Assembly (NCBI RefSeq): GCF_030646155.1
Contig: NZ_JAUTDN010000001.1
Span: forward strand, 248,001 to 312,000
Direction: 5' to 3'
Source of the DNA: Conexibacter sp. CPCC 205762
GTDB lineage: Bacteria; Actinomycetota; Thermoleophilia; Solirubrobacterales; Solirubrobacteraceae
DNA: 64,000 nt
Part shown: positions 15,808 to 24,615 of the stretch, one piece after another
Numbering within the stretch: position 1 is the first letter of the stretch
Layout of the letters: the number at the start of each line of letters is the position of its first letter
Notes under the pieces: generated by a model
Seen by the model: only the letters and a program-made list of their open reading frames with translations
Databases searched by the model: none
What the model was told of the DNA's origin: nothing
Made by a program: the position numbers and the translations under genes

Positions 15808-17313
15808 ATGTCTGCCGCAACTGCCCGCAAGGGCGTTCAACCGACCCCTGCCGCACTCGCCCCGACGGTCGCTGCGGCGACCGTCTTCGTCGCCTCGGGC
15901 GCGGTGCTGGTGCTGGAGATCCTCGCCGTCCGGCTGCTGGCGCCGTACGTCGGGCTGACGCTCTCGACGACCACCTCGATCATCGGCGCGGCACTCGCCG
16001 GGATCGCGATCGGCGCCGCCGCCGGCGGCCTGATGGCCGATCGTCGTGAGCCACGGCAACTGCTCGTGTGGCTATTGATCGGGGGCGGTCTGCTGGCATT
16101 GCTGACCGTTCCCGTCGTGCGCGCGCTCGGTCCCGGCGCGCGGGGGAAGGGGGATGCGGCAGCGCTCGGGATCACGCTGCTGGCGCTCGTGCCGAGCGCT
16201 GCGGTGCTGAGCGCGATCTCGCCGACCGTCGCGCGGATGCAGGTGCGCGACCTCTTGACGACCGGCACGATCGTCGGGCGGCTGTCGGCGTTCGCGACCG
16301 CTGGCGCGCTGCTCGGGACGTTCGGCACCGGCTTCGTGCTCGTGCCGCTGATGCCGGTCAGCGCCGCGGTGCTGGCGACCGGCGCGCTGCTCGTCGTCGG
16401 TGGGCTCGCGCTCGGGCTCGCGGGCGGTTCGCTGCGGGCGCCGGCGGCCGTCGCAGCAGCGGCCGCGGCGGTCCTGCTGGCGCTCTTCGGCGCCACGCGC
16501 GAGTCGCCCTGCGACACCGAGACGACCTATCACTGCGCCTCGGTGATCGTCGCGGCCGACAACCCGAACGCGCGCGAGCTGATCCTCGACGACCTCCACC
16601 ACTCCTACGTCGACCTGAAGAACCCGGCCCACCTCGAGTACGGCTACACGCAGTGGATCGGCCACGCGATCACGGCGCAGGCGCCCAGCAGAGATGCTCC
16701 GCGTGACGTCGTCTTCGTCGGCGGCGGCGGCTTCACGCTGCCGCGCTGGCTGCTGGCGACCCACCCGGGGTCCAACGCGCACGTGCTGGAGGTCGACGGC
16801 CGGCTGGTCGACCTCGACCGCGAACGGCTCGGGCTCAGAACCTCGCCGCAGCTGCAGGTGACCGTCGGCGACGCGCGCATGACGATGCGCGACCGGCCGA
16901 CCGCGAGCGCAGACGTCGTCGTCGGCGACGCCTTCGGCACCTACGCGGTCCCGTGGCACCTGGCGACGCGCGAGTGGATCGGCGAGGTCAAGCGGGTGCT
17001 GAAGCCGGGCGGCCTCTACGCGCTGAACGTGATCGACGGCGGCGAGCTGAAGCTGATGAGAGCCGAGACCGCGACGGTGATGGAGCAGTTCAGAAACGTC
17101 TGGATGGTCAACGCCCCCGGCGCCGACGCGCGGCCCGGACAGGGCAACGCCGTCCTGCTCGCGTCCGACGGCCCGCTGCCGGATCGGGTCGCCGGCTCCA
17201 ACGCCTGGAACGGGACGAGCTTCAACCGGATGGCGCTCGAGCACTGGGTCGGCGACGCGACTCCGCTGCGCGACGAGCTGGCGCCGACCGATCAGCTGCT
17301 CCAGACCTCCTGA
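15808..17313 (+). CDS. Fused membrane/spermidine-synthase-like protein
   Basis: 501 residues. The N-terminal ~215 residues hold about six to seven hydrophobic helices (VFVASGAVLVLEILAVRLLA, typical of the MFS-like half of these fusions). The C-terminal half is a Rossmann SAM/dcSAM-binding fold: DVVFVGGGGFTLPRWLLATH near residue 300, then HVLEVDGRLVDL, VTVGDARMTM and RVLKPGGLYALNV. Such fusions are often annotated as fused MFS/spermidine synthase. True aminopropyltransferase activity is unproven, and the protein may be a membrane-bound methyl- or aminopropyl-transferase. No speD or other polyamine gene is nearby. Confidence 0.82.
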   Translation: MSAATARKGVQPTPAALAPTVAAATVFVASGAVLVLEILAVRLLAPYVGLTLSTTTSIIGAALAGIAIGAAAGGLMADRREPRQLLVWLLIGGGLLALLTVPVVRALGPGARGKGDAAALGITLLALVPSAAVLSAISPTVARMQVRDLLTTGTIVGRLSAFATAGALLGTFGTGFVLVPLMPVSAAVLATGALLVVGGLALGLAGGSLRAPAAVAAAAAAVLLALFGATRESPCDTETTYHCASVIVAADNPNARELILDDLHHSYVDLKNPAHLEYGYTQWIGHAITAQAPSRDAPRDVVFVGGGGFTLPRWLLATHPGSNAHVLEVDGRLVDLDRERLGLRTSPQLQVTVGDARMTMRDRPTASADVVVGDAFGTYAVPWHLATREWIGEVKRVLKPGGLYALNVIDGGELKLMRAETATVMEQFRNVWMVNAPGADARPGQGNAVLLASDGPLPDRVAGSNAWNGTSFNRMALEHWVGDATPLRDELAPTDQLLQTS

Positions 17314-17524
17314 TCGCCCGTCACACGTCACCTGGCGCGCCCGCGGCCTCCAGCGGCGTGCGCTGACAGCCGATGGAGTTTCCAGGCCGTTCGCGGCGCC
17401 GGATGCTCCCGAGTTGGCCCACCGAAGTTGACGTGAACCGCCAAGACGGGAAGAACAAGACGGGCCGGCCGCCGTGCGGGCGGTGGAGCCGGGCAGGCAA
17501 GACGACCAGGAACGTGGAGGCAGG

Positions 17525-17893
17525 GTGACCACGCAAGAGCCGATCGTCGTGATCGACGACTCGCTCGTCATACGACGGCTGGTGGAGACGATCCTCACGC
17601 GCGCAGGGCGCGAGGTGCACGCATACGCGAACGCGGCCGACGCGCTCGCGCGGCTCGGCGACGGCGCGCAGCCGGCGCCCTCGGTCGTGCTGCTCGACGC
17701 GCTCCTGCCGGACATGGACGGCGCCGCCGTCCACGCCGAGCTGAAGCGGCGCCACGGCGCGGCGACACCGCCGGTCGTGTTCGTCTCCGGGCTCGCGCGC
17801 GAGGAGCTGCCGCCGGCCGACGGCTACGTCCACAAGCCGTTCACGCCCGAGAGACTGCTGGCGGCCGTGGCGGCCGCCGAGGAGGCGGCATGA
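17525..17893 (+). CDS. Single-domain response regulator (REC)
   Basis: 122 residues of a stand-alone receiver domain with no output domain. It has IVVIDDSLVIRRLVETIL (acidic pocket), phosphoacceptor Asp in SVVLLDALLPDMDG, Ser/Thr in VVFVSGLA, and Lys in YVHKPFTPERLL. I chose GTG at 17525 because GGAGG lies just upstream. The start gives the REC directly, without the 17-residue extension of the longer reading frame. The stop overlaps the hybrid-kinase ATG (ATGA), so the two are co-translated and probably partners in one phosphorelay. Confidence 0.9.
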   Translation: MTTQEPIVVIDDSLVIRRLVETILTRAGREVHAYANAADALARLGDGAQPAPSVVLLDALLPDMDGAAVHAELKRRHGAATPPVVFVSGLAREELPPADGYVHKPFTPERLLAAVAAAEEAA

Positions 17894-20800
17894 GCGCCGC
17901 GGAGCCGGACGGGCCGGCCGTGACCGGCGAGCCCACGGCCGAGCTGGCAACGGTGACGCCGGCGGCGTCCCCGTCCGCGCCCGCGAGCGCCGGCGTCGAC
18001 CGCGTCGTCGTGCTGATCCTGCTGGCCGGCGCCGCCGCGCTCGCGCTCACGCTCTGGATCTTCAACTCGACGCTGGCGGCCGAGCGCGACCACACGCGCG
18101 CCGTGCTGGTCGCCCAGCACGTCGGCCGCGACCTCTCCAACGCCAGCATCGCGATCCACGAGGCCGCCGCCGGCGCACCGCTGGTGCGCAACGCGAACGT
18201 GATCGACGAGCGCGTCGCCAACGCCGAGGCGTACATCCGCGGCGCGCTCGGCGACGGGCAGACGACCGGCAGCGACATCGGCCGCGTCCACGACCCCGAC
18301 ATACGCCTCTGGATGACCGACCTGGCGGCCGCGATCGCCAGCTTCCGCAGCGACCTCGGGCCGGCGCTGGCGCCGACCGCGAGCACGCCGCAGCGCGCGC
18401 TCGCCGCCAGTCGCATCGACACGCTGCGCAGACGCAACGCGCAGGTCGTCCGCTACGTGCAGGAGAAGATCGACGACGACCGCAGCCGGGACGACCTGCT
18501 GCGGATCGCGATCATCGCGCTCTTCGTCGTGATGTTCGGCGGGCTCGCCGCGTCGGTCGCGCGCAACCGCCGCGCGCTGCGCCGCATCAACGCCGGGCTG
18601 CGCCGCAGCGTCGAGCAGCGGACCTCGCAGCTCGCCTCCAGCGAGCAGCGGATCCGCGTCGTGATCGAGTCGTCGCTCGACGCGCTGATCGTGATGGACG
18701 GCGACGGCACGGTGCGGGAGTGGAATCCGCGCGCGGAGGAGCTGCTCGGGCTCACGCGCGACGAGGTCGTCGGGCGGCCGTCGCCGCGCGAGAGGGTTCC
18801 GCCGAAGGTCTGGGCGCACACCGAGGCCGCCCACCAGCGGTATCTGGAGACCGGCGACCCGGCCGTCTTCCACGCCCGCATCGAGGACGTCGCCGAGCAC
18901 GTCGACGGGACGCGCATACCGGTCGAGGTGACGGTCTCGGCGGCGCTGGTCGGCGGTGAGCTGATGATCAGCCGCGTCGTGCGCGACATCGGCGAGAGGG
19001 TTGCGGCACGCGCGGCCGTCGAGGCCGCGCGCGACGCCGCCGAGCGGGCGGCGCAGGCGAAGTCGGCCTTCCTCGCGACGATGAGCCACGAGATCCGCAC
19101 GCCGATGAACGCGATCGTCGGCATGACCAGCCTGCTGCGCGACAGCCCGCTCGACGAGCAGCAGCGCAAGCACGTCGAGACGATCCGCATGAGCGGCGAC
19201 CAGCTGCTGGCGATCATCAACGACATCCTCGACTTCTCGAAGATCGAGTCCGGCAAGCTGGAGCTGGAGGACCACGCCTTCGCGCTGCGCGAGGTGATCG
19301 AGTCCTCGCTCGACCTGCTCGCGCCGCAGGCGGCGGCGAAGCAGATCGACCTCGGCTACCTGCTCGAGACCGACGGCTCGACCCGCCTCGTCGGCGACTC
19401 GACGCGGCTGCGCCAGATCCTCATCAACTTCCTCTCCAACGCGGTCAAGTTCACCAACCGCGGCTCGGTCACGATCCACGGCCGGCTGACCGAGATCGGC
19501 AGCGACGGCACGCCCGGCTCCGAGCGCGCGCGGCTGCGGCTGGAGGTGCGCGACACCGGCATCGGGATCCCGCCCGACAGGCTGCAGACGCTGTTCCAGT
19601 CGTTCACGCAGGTCGACGCCTCGATCACGCGCAAGTACGGCGGCACCGGCCTCGGGCTCGCGATCTCCAAGCGGCTCGTCGAGGCGATGGGCGGGCGCGT
19701 GACGGTCGAGAGCGAGATCGGGATCGGCTCGACCTTCGCGATCGACCTGGTGCTGCCGCGCGTCCCAGGCCCCGACCCGGTGTCCGCCGACGTGCCGGAG
19801 CTGCTGACCGGCTGCCGCGCGCTGATCGTCGACGACAACGCCGTCAACCGCGAGCTGCTGGAGGCCCAGCTGACCGGCTGGGGGATGGAGACCGTCTCCT
19901 ACGAGCGGCCGGCCGACGCGATCGCGCTGGTGCAGGCCGGCGACTGGTTCGACGTCGCGATCCTCGACATGGCGATGCCGGAGATGGACGGCATCAGACT
20001 GGCCGACGCGCTCGCGGAGGCGACCGGCTACACGCTCCCGATCGTGCTGCTGTCGTCGATCGGCGGCGTCGACCCGGCGATCGCGCGCGGCCGTCTCGCC
20101 GCGACGCTCTCCAAGCCGGTCAAGCCGGTGACGCTGCGCAACGCGCTCGCGACCGCCGTCGCCGGCGAGGCGCCGAGCCCGGCCGCCGCCGAGACGCCGC
20201 CGCAGATACCGTCGCTGACGCAGCCGCTGCGGATCCTCGTGGCGGAGGACAACCTCGTCAACCAGCAGGTCGCGATCGCGACGCTGGAGCGGTTCGGCCA
20301 CCGCGTCGACGTCGCCGCCGACGGCGTCGAGGCGGTCGCCGCTGTCCACCGCCAGGAGTACGACCTCGTGCTGATGGACGTGCAGATGCCGAACCTCGAC
20401 GGCCTCGAGGCGACGCGCCGGATCCGCATGGAGCTGGAGCCCGAGCGCCAGCCGCGGATCGTCGCGATGACCGCCAACGCCTTCACCGAGGACCGCGAGG
20501 CCTGCATCGCGGCCGGGATGGACGACTTCCTGACGAAGCCGGTCGGGCGCGACGACATGGCGCGGATCCTCGCCGGCACGCCGGTCGAGCGGGCGCGCGG
20601 CCTGGGTGACCTCGCCGACGTCGCGGTCGCGGACGTGCCGATCGTGGACGCCGGCAGGCTCGAAGCGGCGACGGCCGGCGACCAGGGGCTCGCGGAGCTG
20701 CTGATCGACCTGCACGAGGAGGAGGGCACCGCGCTGCTGGCGCAGCTGCGGATGGCGGTCGAGAACGGCGACCTCGACGCGCTGCGCGGGGCCGCCCACA

Positions 20801-20979
20801 CGCTCAAGAGCGCCAGCGCCTCGATCGGCGCGATGAGGCTGGCGCGCATGAGCGAGTCGCTGGAGCACGAGGCGAGAGCGGGCCACGTCGCCGACGCGAC
20901 CGAGCGGGTCGACGAGCTGGTCGACGTCTTCGGCCGCACCCAGGTCGAGCTGGCGCGGCTGCGCACGGGCGAGGGCTGA
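17890..20979 (+). CDS. Hybrid sensor histidine kinase (TM-PAS-HK-REC-REC-Hpt)
   Basis: 1029 residues. Two TM helices (about 37-59 and 200-220) flank an extracytoplasmic sensor of ~140 residues. A PAS domain follows (VVIESSLDALIVMDGDGTVR, about 255-375). The HisKA H-box FLATMSHEIRTPMNAIVGM has His401. The ATPase has the N-box LINFLSNAVKF and the G-boxes DTGIGIPP and YGGTGLGLAI. REC1 has Asp693 (VAILDMAMPEMDG) and REC2 Asp830 (LVLMDVQMPNLDG, with TANAF and FLTKP). The C-terminal Hpt has His970 (GAAHTLKSASASIG). All relay residues are present. It is a complete BarA/EvgS-like phosphorelay protein with unknown signal. It is coupled to the REC gene upstream. Confidence 0.95.
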   Translation: MSAAEPDGPAVTGEPTAELATVTPAASPSAPASAGVDRVVVLILLAGAAALALTLWIFNSTLAAERDHTRAVLVAQHVGRDLSNASIAIHEAAAGAPLVRNANVIDERVANAEAYIRGALGDGQTTGSDIGRVHDPDIRLWMTDLAAAIASFRSDLGPALAPTASTPQRALAASRIDTLRRRNAQVVRYVQEKIDDDRSRDDLLRIAIIALFVVMFGGLAASVARNRRALRRINAGLRRSVEQRTSQLASSEQRIRVVIESSLDALIVMDGDGTVREWNPRAEELLGLTRDEVVGRPSPRERVPPKVWAHTEAAHQRYLETGDPAVFHARIEDVAEHVDGTRIPVEVTVSAALVGGELMISRVVRDIGERVAARAAVEAARDAAERAAQAKSAFLATMSHEIRTPMNAIVGMTSLLRDSPLDEQQRKHVETIRMSGDQLLAIINDILDFSKIESGKLELEDHAFALREVIESSLDLLAPQAAAKQIDLGYLLETDGSTRLVGDSTRLRQILINFLSNAVKFTNRGSVTIHGRLTEIGSDGTPGSERARLRLEVRDTGIGIPPDRLQTLFQSFTQVDASITRKYGGTGLGLAISKRLVEAMGGRVTVESEIGIGSTFAIDLVLPRVPGPDPVSADVPELLTGCRALIVDDNAVNRELLEAQLTGWGMETVSYERPADAIALVQAGDWFDVAILDMAMPEMDGIRLADALAEATGYTLPIVLLSSIGGVDPAIARGRLAATLSKPVKPVTLRNALATAVAGEAPSPAAAETPPQIPSLTQPLRILVAEDNLVNQQVAIATLERFGHRVDVAADGVEAVAAVHRQEYDLVLMDVQMPNLDGLEATRRIRMELEPERQPRIVAMTANAFTEDREACIAAGMDDFLTKPVGRDDMARILAGTPVERARGLGDLADVAVADVPIVDAGRLEAATAGDQGLAELLIDLHEEEGTALLAQLRMAVENGDLDALRGAAHTLKSASASIGAMRLARMSESLEHEARAGHVADATERVDELVDVFGRTQVELARLRTGEG

Positions 20980-21023
20980 GGCGGCTCAGCCCGCGGCGCG
21001 ACTGCGGCGGGTGCGGCGGTCGT

Positions 21024-21047
21024 CGCCCGCGCTGCTCGCGGCGGGCG
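21024..21047. terminator. Possible bidirectional terminator between convergent relay genes
   Basis: CGCCCGC and GCGGGCG form a 7-bp stem around a 10-nt loop in the 72-bp gap between the convergent hybrid-kinase and Hpt-REC genes. There is no clear T-tract. Confidence 0.35.
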
Positions 21048-21051
21048 CGTT

Positions 21052-21819
21052 TCAGCGGCCGAGCTGCTCGCGCACGGCCGCGGCGAGGCCGCTGACCGTC
21101 CACGGCTTGGCGACGTGGGCGCGGGCGCCCAGCTCGCGCGCCTGCGCGACCGCCTCCGCCTCGCCGTGACCGGTCACCATCACGACGCGCAGGTCGTCCG
21201 GCAGCGCCCGCAGCACCTCGATCCCGCTGCGCGACGGCAGCTCCCAGTCGAGCAGCACGAGCGCCGCCCGCAGCGCCGGCCGCTCGCCGGCCAGCAGCCG
21301 CACCGCCTCGTCGCCGTCGGCGATCCAGCGGACGCTGTAGCCGCGCGCGGTCAGCGCCGTCTGCGCCAGCTCGCCGAGCAGCTCGTCGTCCTCGACGAGC
21401 GCGACGTCGACGGCGTCGGCGGGCGCGTCGGGCGGGGCGGCGTCGGCGGGCGGCGCCGCGGGCGGGGCGGGCACGGCCGGCTCGCGCGGCGGGGCGGGCT
21501 GCGGCGGCGGGCCGGTGCCGACGCGGTTCTCCAGCTCCGTCGCCAGCGCCACCAGCAGCGGCACCGAGGCGGGCGTCACGCGCTGCTTGAAGCGCAGCTC
21601 CAGCGCGCGCGCCGCGGCGCCCGCGGCGTCGAAGCCGAAGCTGCCGAGCGAGCCGGCGAGCTGGTGGGCGAGCGAGCGGGCCTGCTCGCGCGTCTCGTCG
21701 TCGACGGCGCCCTCGGAGAAGGCCGTCACCAGCTCGCGCAGCGTCGCGACTTGGCGCAGCAGCTCGGGGCGCAGCTCCGCCCACAGCTCGACCAGCTCGT
21801 CTGGCACCTGCTCCGACAC
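21052..21819 (-). CDS. Hpt-REC phosphorelay protein
   Basis: 255 residues from a GTG start. Residues ~1-105 are a histidine phosphotransfer domain (SLAHQLAGSLGSFGFDAAGA, with the phosphorylatable His in the HQLAGS motif). A Pro/Ala-rich linker of ~35 residues follows, then a receiver domain (DVALVEDDELLGELAQTALT, Asp in ALVLLDWELPSRSG, Thr in VVMVTGHG, Lys in HVAKPWTVSGL). There is no DNA-binding output. The order Hpt then REC is unusual. It is convergent with the hybrid kinase and probably belongs to the same relay. GTG is chosen because it opens directly on the Hpt domain. Confidence 0.85.
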   Translation of the reverse strand: MSEQVPDELVELWAELRPELLRQVATLRELVTAFSEGAVDDETREQARSLAHQLAGSLGSFGFDAAGAAARALELRFKQRVTPASVPLLVALATELENRVGTGPPPQPAPPREPAVPAPPAAPPADAAPPDAPADAVDVALVEDDELLGELAQTALTARGYSVRWIADGDEAVRLLAGERPALRAALVLLDWELPSRSGIEVLRALPDDLRVVMVTGHGEAEAVAQARELGARAHVAKPWTVSGLAAAVREQLGR

Positions 21820-21861
21820 GCCGGCAATTGTTCCATCGACGGCGCCTGAGAGGATTGGCCG

Positions 21862-22440
21862 ATGCGCTGCTTCGGCGACGGCGACCCGCTCTACGAGCGC
21901 TACCACGACAGCGAGTGGGGCTTTCCGGTCCGCGGCGAGCAGGCGATGTTCGAGCGGATCTGCCTGGAGGCGTTCCAGTCCGGGCTCGCCTGGATCACGA
22001 TCCTGCGCAAGCGCGAGGGCTTCCGCGCCGCCTTCGCCGGCTTCGACCCCAAGCGGGTCGCGGCGTTCGGCGACGACGACGTCGCGCGGCTGATGGCCGA
22101 CGCCGGCATCGTCCGCAACCGCGCCAAGATCGAGGCCGCGATCGCCAACGCCCGCGCGGTCCTCAGACTGCGCGAGGAGGGGGTCGACCTGGCCGAGCTG
22201 GTGTGGTCGTTCGCACCGGCGCAGGCGCCGCCGGTCGCCGACAGCCTCGGCGGCCTGCCGGCGATCACGGACGAGTCGAGAGCGCTCGCGAAGGAGCTGA
22301 GACGGCGCGGCTTCCGCTTCGTCGGCCCGACGACCGCCTACGCCGCGATGCAGGCCTGCGGCCTCGTCAACGACCACGTCGCCGGCTGCCCGACCCGCCC
22401 CGCCGCCGCGGCGGCGCGCAGAGCCGCGCTCGCCGCCTGA
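21862..22440 (+). CDS. tag: DNA-3-methyladenine glycosylase I
   Basis: 192 residues, normal for Tag. It excises N3-methyladenine from DNA in base-excision repair. The N-terminus MRCFGDGDPLYERYHDSEWG is diagnostic, with Cys3 and His15. The zinc ligands are completed by His172 and Cys176 in VNDHVAGCPTR. The helical core (FERICLEAFQSGLAWITILR) matches the family. GAGG sits nine bases upstream of the ATG. Confidence 0.93.
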   Translation: MRCFGDGDPLYERYHDSEWGFPVRGEQAMFERICLEAFQSGLAWITILRKREGFRAAFAGFDPKRVAAFGDDDVARLMADAGIVRNRAKIEAAIANARAVLRLREEGVDLAELVWSFAPAQAPPVADSLGGLPAITDESRALAKELRRRGFRFVGPTTAYAAMQACGLVNDHVAGCPTRPAAAAARRAALAA

Positions 22441-22460
22441 CGCCGCCCGCCGGCGCGGCC

Positions 22461-23684
22461 TCAGCCGTCGAGCACGCTGAAGCCGATCCCCGCCGCCTGC
22501 AGCCGCTCGCGCAGCGGGTCGCCCATCGCGACCGCCGTCGTCAGCTGGCCGGCGCGCTCGGGGAGCGCGTCGTGGGCGAGGCAGAGGGCCGACTCGGCGA
22601 GCATCTTCGACGTCTCGGTGTAGCCGGGGTCGCCGCCGCTGACCTCGGTCACGACGCGCGTGGCGCCGTCGCCGGTCGCGCCCTCGAAGCGGACCTTGAA
22701 CCAGCTCTGCGCGCGCGTGGCGTCGCTCGGGCCCTGGCCGGAGCCGAGCCGCTTGGTCAGCTGGTCGCGCACCGGCTTCAGCTGCGCGGCGAGCACCAGC
22801 GACGGCAGCGCCACGCCGGCGCCGATCGCCATCGGCAGCCGCTTCATCGCGGCGTAGTGGCCGTAGGTGAAGTCGGGGCCGTAGCGGTCGAGCGCGCGGG
22901 CGGAGCGGAGCACGACCTGCGGGTCGATCGTCGGCAGCGGCAGCGCCCAGCCGACCTTCCCGCCGACGTGCGCAGGGAGGCCCCGCTCGCCGTGCACGCG
23001 CCGTCCTTCCGGCCGGCCTTCGGCAGCACGTCGCGCGGACGCCACCTGCGCGGAGGAGCGCATGTGCGAGAAGGCGGTGAGGGCCGAGTCGAGCGTGCCG
23101 CCGGAGAATCTCGCCCCGGCGCGCACGTAGGCTCTGACCGTCAGCGGGACGCCCTCCGGCAGCTGCTGGACGGTGAAGAGCGCGCCGAGGTCGTGCGGGA
23201 TCGAGTCGAAGCCGCAGCAGTGGACCAGCCGCGCGCCGCTCGCCAGCGCGGTCGCGTGGTGTCTGACGTACATCAGGTCGACGAACTCCGGCTCGCCGGT
23301 CAGGTCGGCGTAGTCGGTGCCGGCGGCGGCGCAGGCGGCGACGAGCGGCTCGCCGTAGCGGATGTAGGGGCCGACGGTCGAGGCGACGACGCGCGTCGAC
23401 TCGGCCAGCTCGCGCAGCGACGCTGCGTCCTCGACGTCGGCGTGCAGCAGCGGCACGTCCACCCCGAGCCGCTGCGCCAGCGCCGCGAGCTTGTCGCGAT
23501 TGCGGCCCGCAAGCGCCCAGCGGGTCGCGCCCGGGGCGGCGCCGTCGGTCACGCCGCTGCTCGCCGGCGCGGCGCCGGTCGCGGCGCGGCGGGCGAGGTA
23601 GTCCGCGGTCAGCGCGCCGGTGAAGCCGGTCGCGCCGAGCAGAATGACGTCGTACGGGCGCTCGCCCGCTGCAGGACTGGCCAT
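22461..23684 (-). CDS. Saccharopine-dehydrogenase-like / trans-acting enoyl reductase family protein
   Basis: 407 residues. The N-terminal Rossmann fold has YDVILLGATGFTGALTADYL (NADP site at 17-23) and RWALAGRNRDKLAALA. The middle carries STVGPYIRYGEPLVAACAAA, then GTDYADLTGEPEFV and HCCGFDSIPHDLGAL, which match the mycobacterial Rv2449c/Rv2953 group of TER-like oxidoreductases. In mycobacteria, TER reduces polyketide double bonds of phthiocerol lipids. No polyketide synthase is nearby here, so the substrate is open. A TAGGTT box lies 7 nt before the ATG. Confidence 0.85.
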   Translation of the reverse strand: MASPAAGERPYDVILLGATGFTGALTADYLARRAATGAAPASSGVTDGAAPGATRWALAGRNRDKLAALAQRLGVDVPLLHADVEDAASLRELAESTRVVASTVGPYIRYGEPLVAACAAAGTDYADLTGEPEFVDLMYVRHHATALASGARLVHCCGFDSIPHDLGALFTVQQLPEGVPLTVRAYVRAGARFSGGTLDSALTAFSHMRSSAQVASARRAAEGRPEGRRVHGERGLPAHVGGKVGWALPLPTIDPQVVLRSARALDRYGPDFTYGHYAAMKRLPMAIGAGVALPSLVLAAQLKPVRDQLTKRLGSGQGPSDATRAQSWFKVRFEGATGDGATRVVTEVSGGDPGYTETSKMLAESALCLAHDALPERAGQLTTAVAMGDPLRERLQAAGIGFSVLDG

Positions 23685-23691
23685 GCGGCCA

Positions 23692-23697
23692 AACCTA
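23692..23697 (-). promoter_or_regulatory. Putative -10 box (TAGGTT) of the TER-like gene
   Basis: On the minus strand TAGGTT is followed by 7 nt and then the ATG at 23684. Confidence 0.45.
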
Positions 23698-23724
23698 CCG
23701 GCGGCGCCCGTGCAGTGCGCCGCC

Positions 23725-24582
23725 TCAGCCGGCGGCGGTCAGTCGCGCGACCTCTTCGTCACTGAGTCTGAGGTCGGCCGCCGCGACGTTCTGCTCCAGG
23801 TGCGAGACGGTGCTCGTGCCCGGAATCGGCAGCATCACCGGCGAGCGCGCGAGCAGCCAGGCGAGCGCGACCTGGCCGGTCGTCGCGTCGTGCGCGGCGG
23901 CGATCTCGGCCGCGACGCCGCCCGGCTCGGCGAGCTTGCCGGCCGCCAGCGGGAACCACGGGATGAAGCCGATCCCCTCGCGCTCGCAGTAGTCGAGCAC
24001 GTCCTCGGACTCGCGGTCGGCGAGGTTGAATCTGTTCTGCACGGTCGCGACGTCGAAGTGGCGGCGCGCCGCCTCGATCTCCTCGACGTTGACCTGCGAG
24101 AGGCCGAGGTGGCGCACGAGCCCCTCGTCCTGGAACTTCTTCAGCTCCGCGAACTGCGCCTCCTGGTCCTCCTCGGAGTCGATGCGGTGGAGCTGGTAGA
24201 GGTCGATCCGCTCGACGCCGAGCCGCCGCAGCGACAGCTGCACGCACTGGCGCAGGTAGGCCGGCCGCCCGACCGGGATCCACTCGCCCGGACCCTGGCG
24301 CGTGAAGCCGCCCTTGGTCGCGACGATCGTGCCCGCGTCGTAGGGCGCCAGCGCCTCCGCGATCAGGTCCTCGGAGATGAACGGCCCGTAGGAGTCGGCC
24401 GTGTCGACGAAGTCGACGCCCAGCTCCGGCAGCCGCCGCAGCACCCGCAGCGCCTCGTCGCGGTCGCGCGGCTCGCCCCACGTCCCCTCGCCGACGATCC
24501 GCATCGCGCCGTAGCCGAGGCGCGTCACCTCGAGGTCGCCGCCGATCTTGAACGTCCCGGATGCTGCAGCAGTCGTGCTCAT
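23725..24582 (-). CDS. Aldo/keto reductase
   Basis: 285 residues of an AKR TIM barrel. The catalytic tetrad is visible: Asp and Tyr in [12 protein letters not shown], Lys in [10 protein letters not shown], and His in [12 protein letters not shown]. The cofactor end is [16 protein letters not shown]. It reduces a carbonyl with NADPH, and the substrate is unknown. Three in-frame ATGs exist (24594, 24588, 24582). I chose 24582 because the TATGTT box lies exactly 7 nt upstream of it. The gene is divergent from the aminopeptidase gene with only 33 bp between start codons. Confidence 0.88.
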   Translation of the reverse strand: MSTTAAASGTFKIGGDLEVTRLGYGAMRIVGEGTWGEPRDRDEALRVLRRLPELGVDFVDTADSYGPFISEDLIAEALAPYDAGTIVATKGGFTRQGPGEWIPVGRPAYLRQCVQLSLRRLGVERIDLYQLHRIDSEEDQEAQFAELKKFQDEGLVRHLGLSQVNVEEIEAARRHFDVATVQNRFNLADRESEDVLDYCEREGIGFIPWFPLAAGKLAEPGGVAAEIAAAHDATTGQVALAWLLARSPVMLPIPGTSTVSHLEQNVAAADLRLSDEEVARLTAAG

Positions 24583-24589
24583 GCGCATG

Positions 24590-24595
24590 AACATA
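24590..24595 (-). promoter_or_regulatory. Putative -10 box (TATGTT) of the aldo/keto reductase gene
   Basis: On the minus strand TATGTT is followed by 7 nt and then the ATG at 24582. It lies only 7 bp from the opposing -10 box at 24603-24608. Confidence 0.5.
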
Positions 24596-24602
24596 CCCCT
24601 GC

Positions 24603-24608
24603 TAGCTT
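24603..24608 (+). promoter_or_regulatory. Putative extended -10 box (TGC-TAGCTT) of the aminopeptidase gene
   Basis: TAGCTT is preceded by TGC (an extended -10) and followed by 7 nt and the ATG at 24616. No -35 match is present, which fits an extended -10 promoter. Confidence 0.5.
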
Positions 24609-24615
24609 GCCGCTC

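Noticed and set aside
17824..20886. A 1020-codon minus ORF
   Set aside because: It is antisense to the hybrid histidine kinase and highly basic and repetitive, a high-GC shadow. The plus frame has all kinase motifs.
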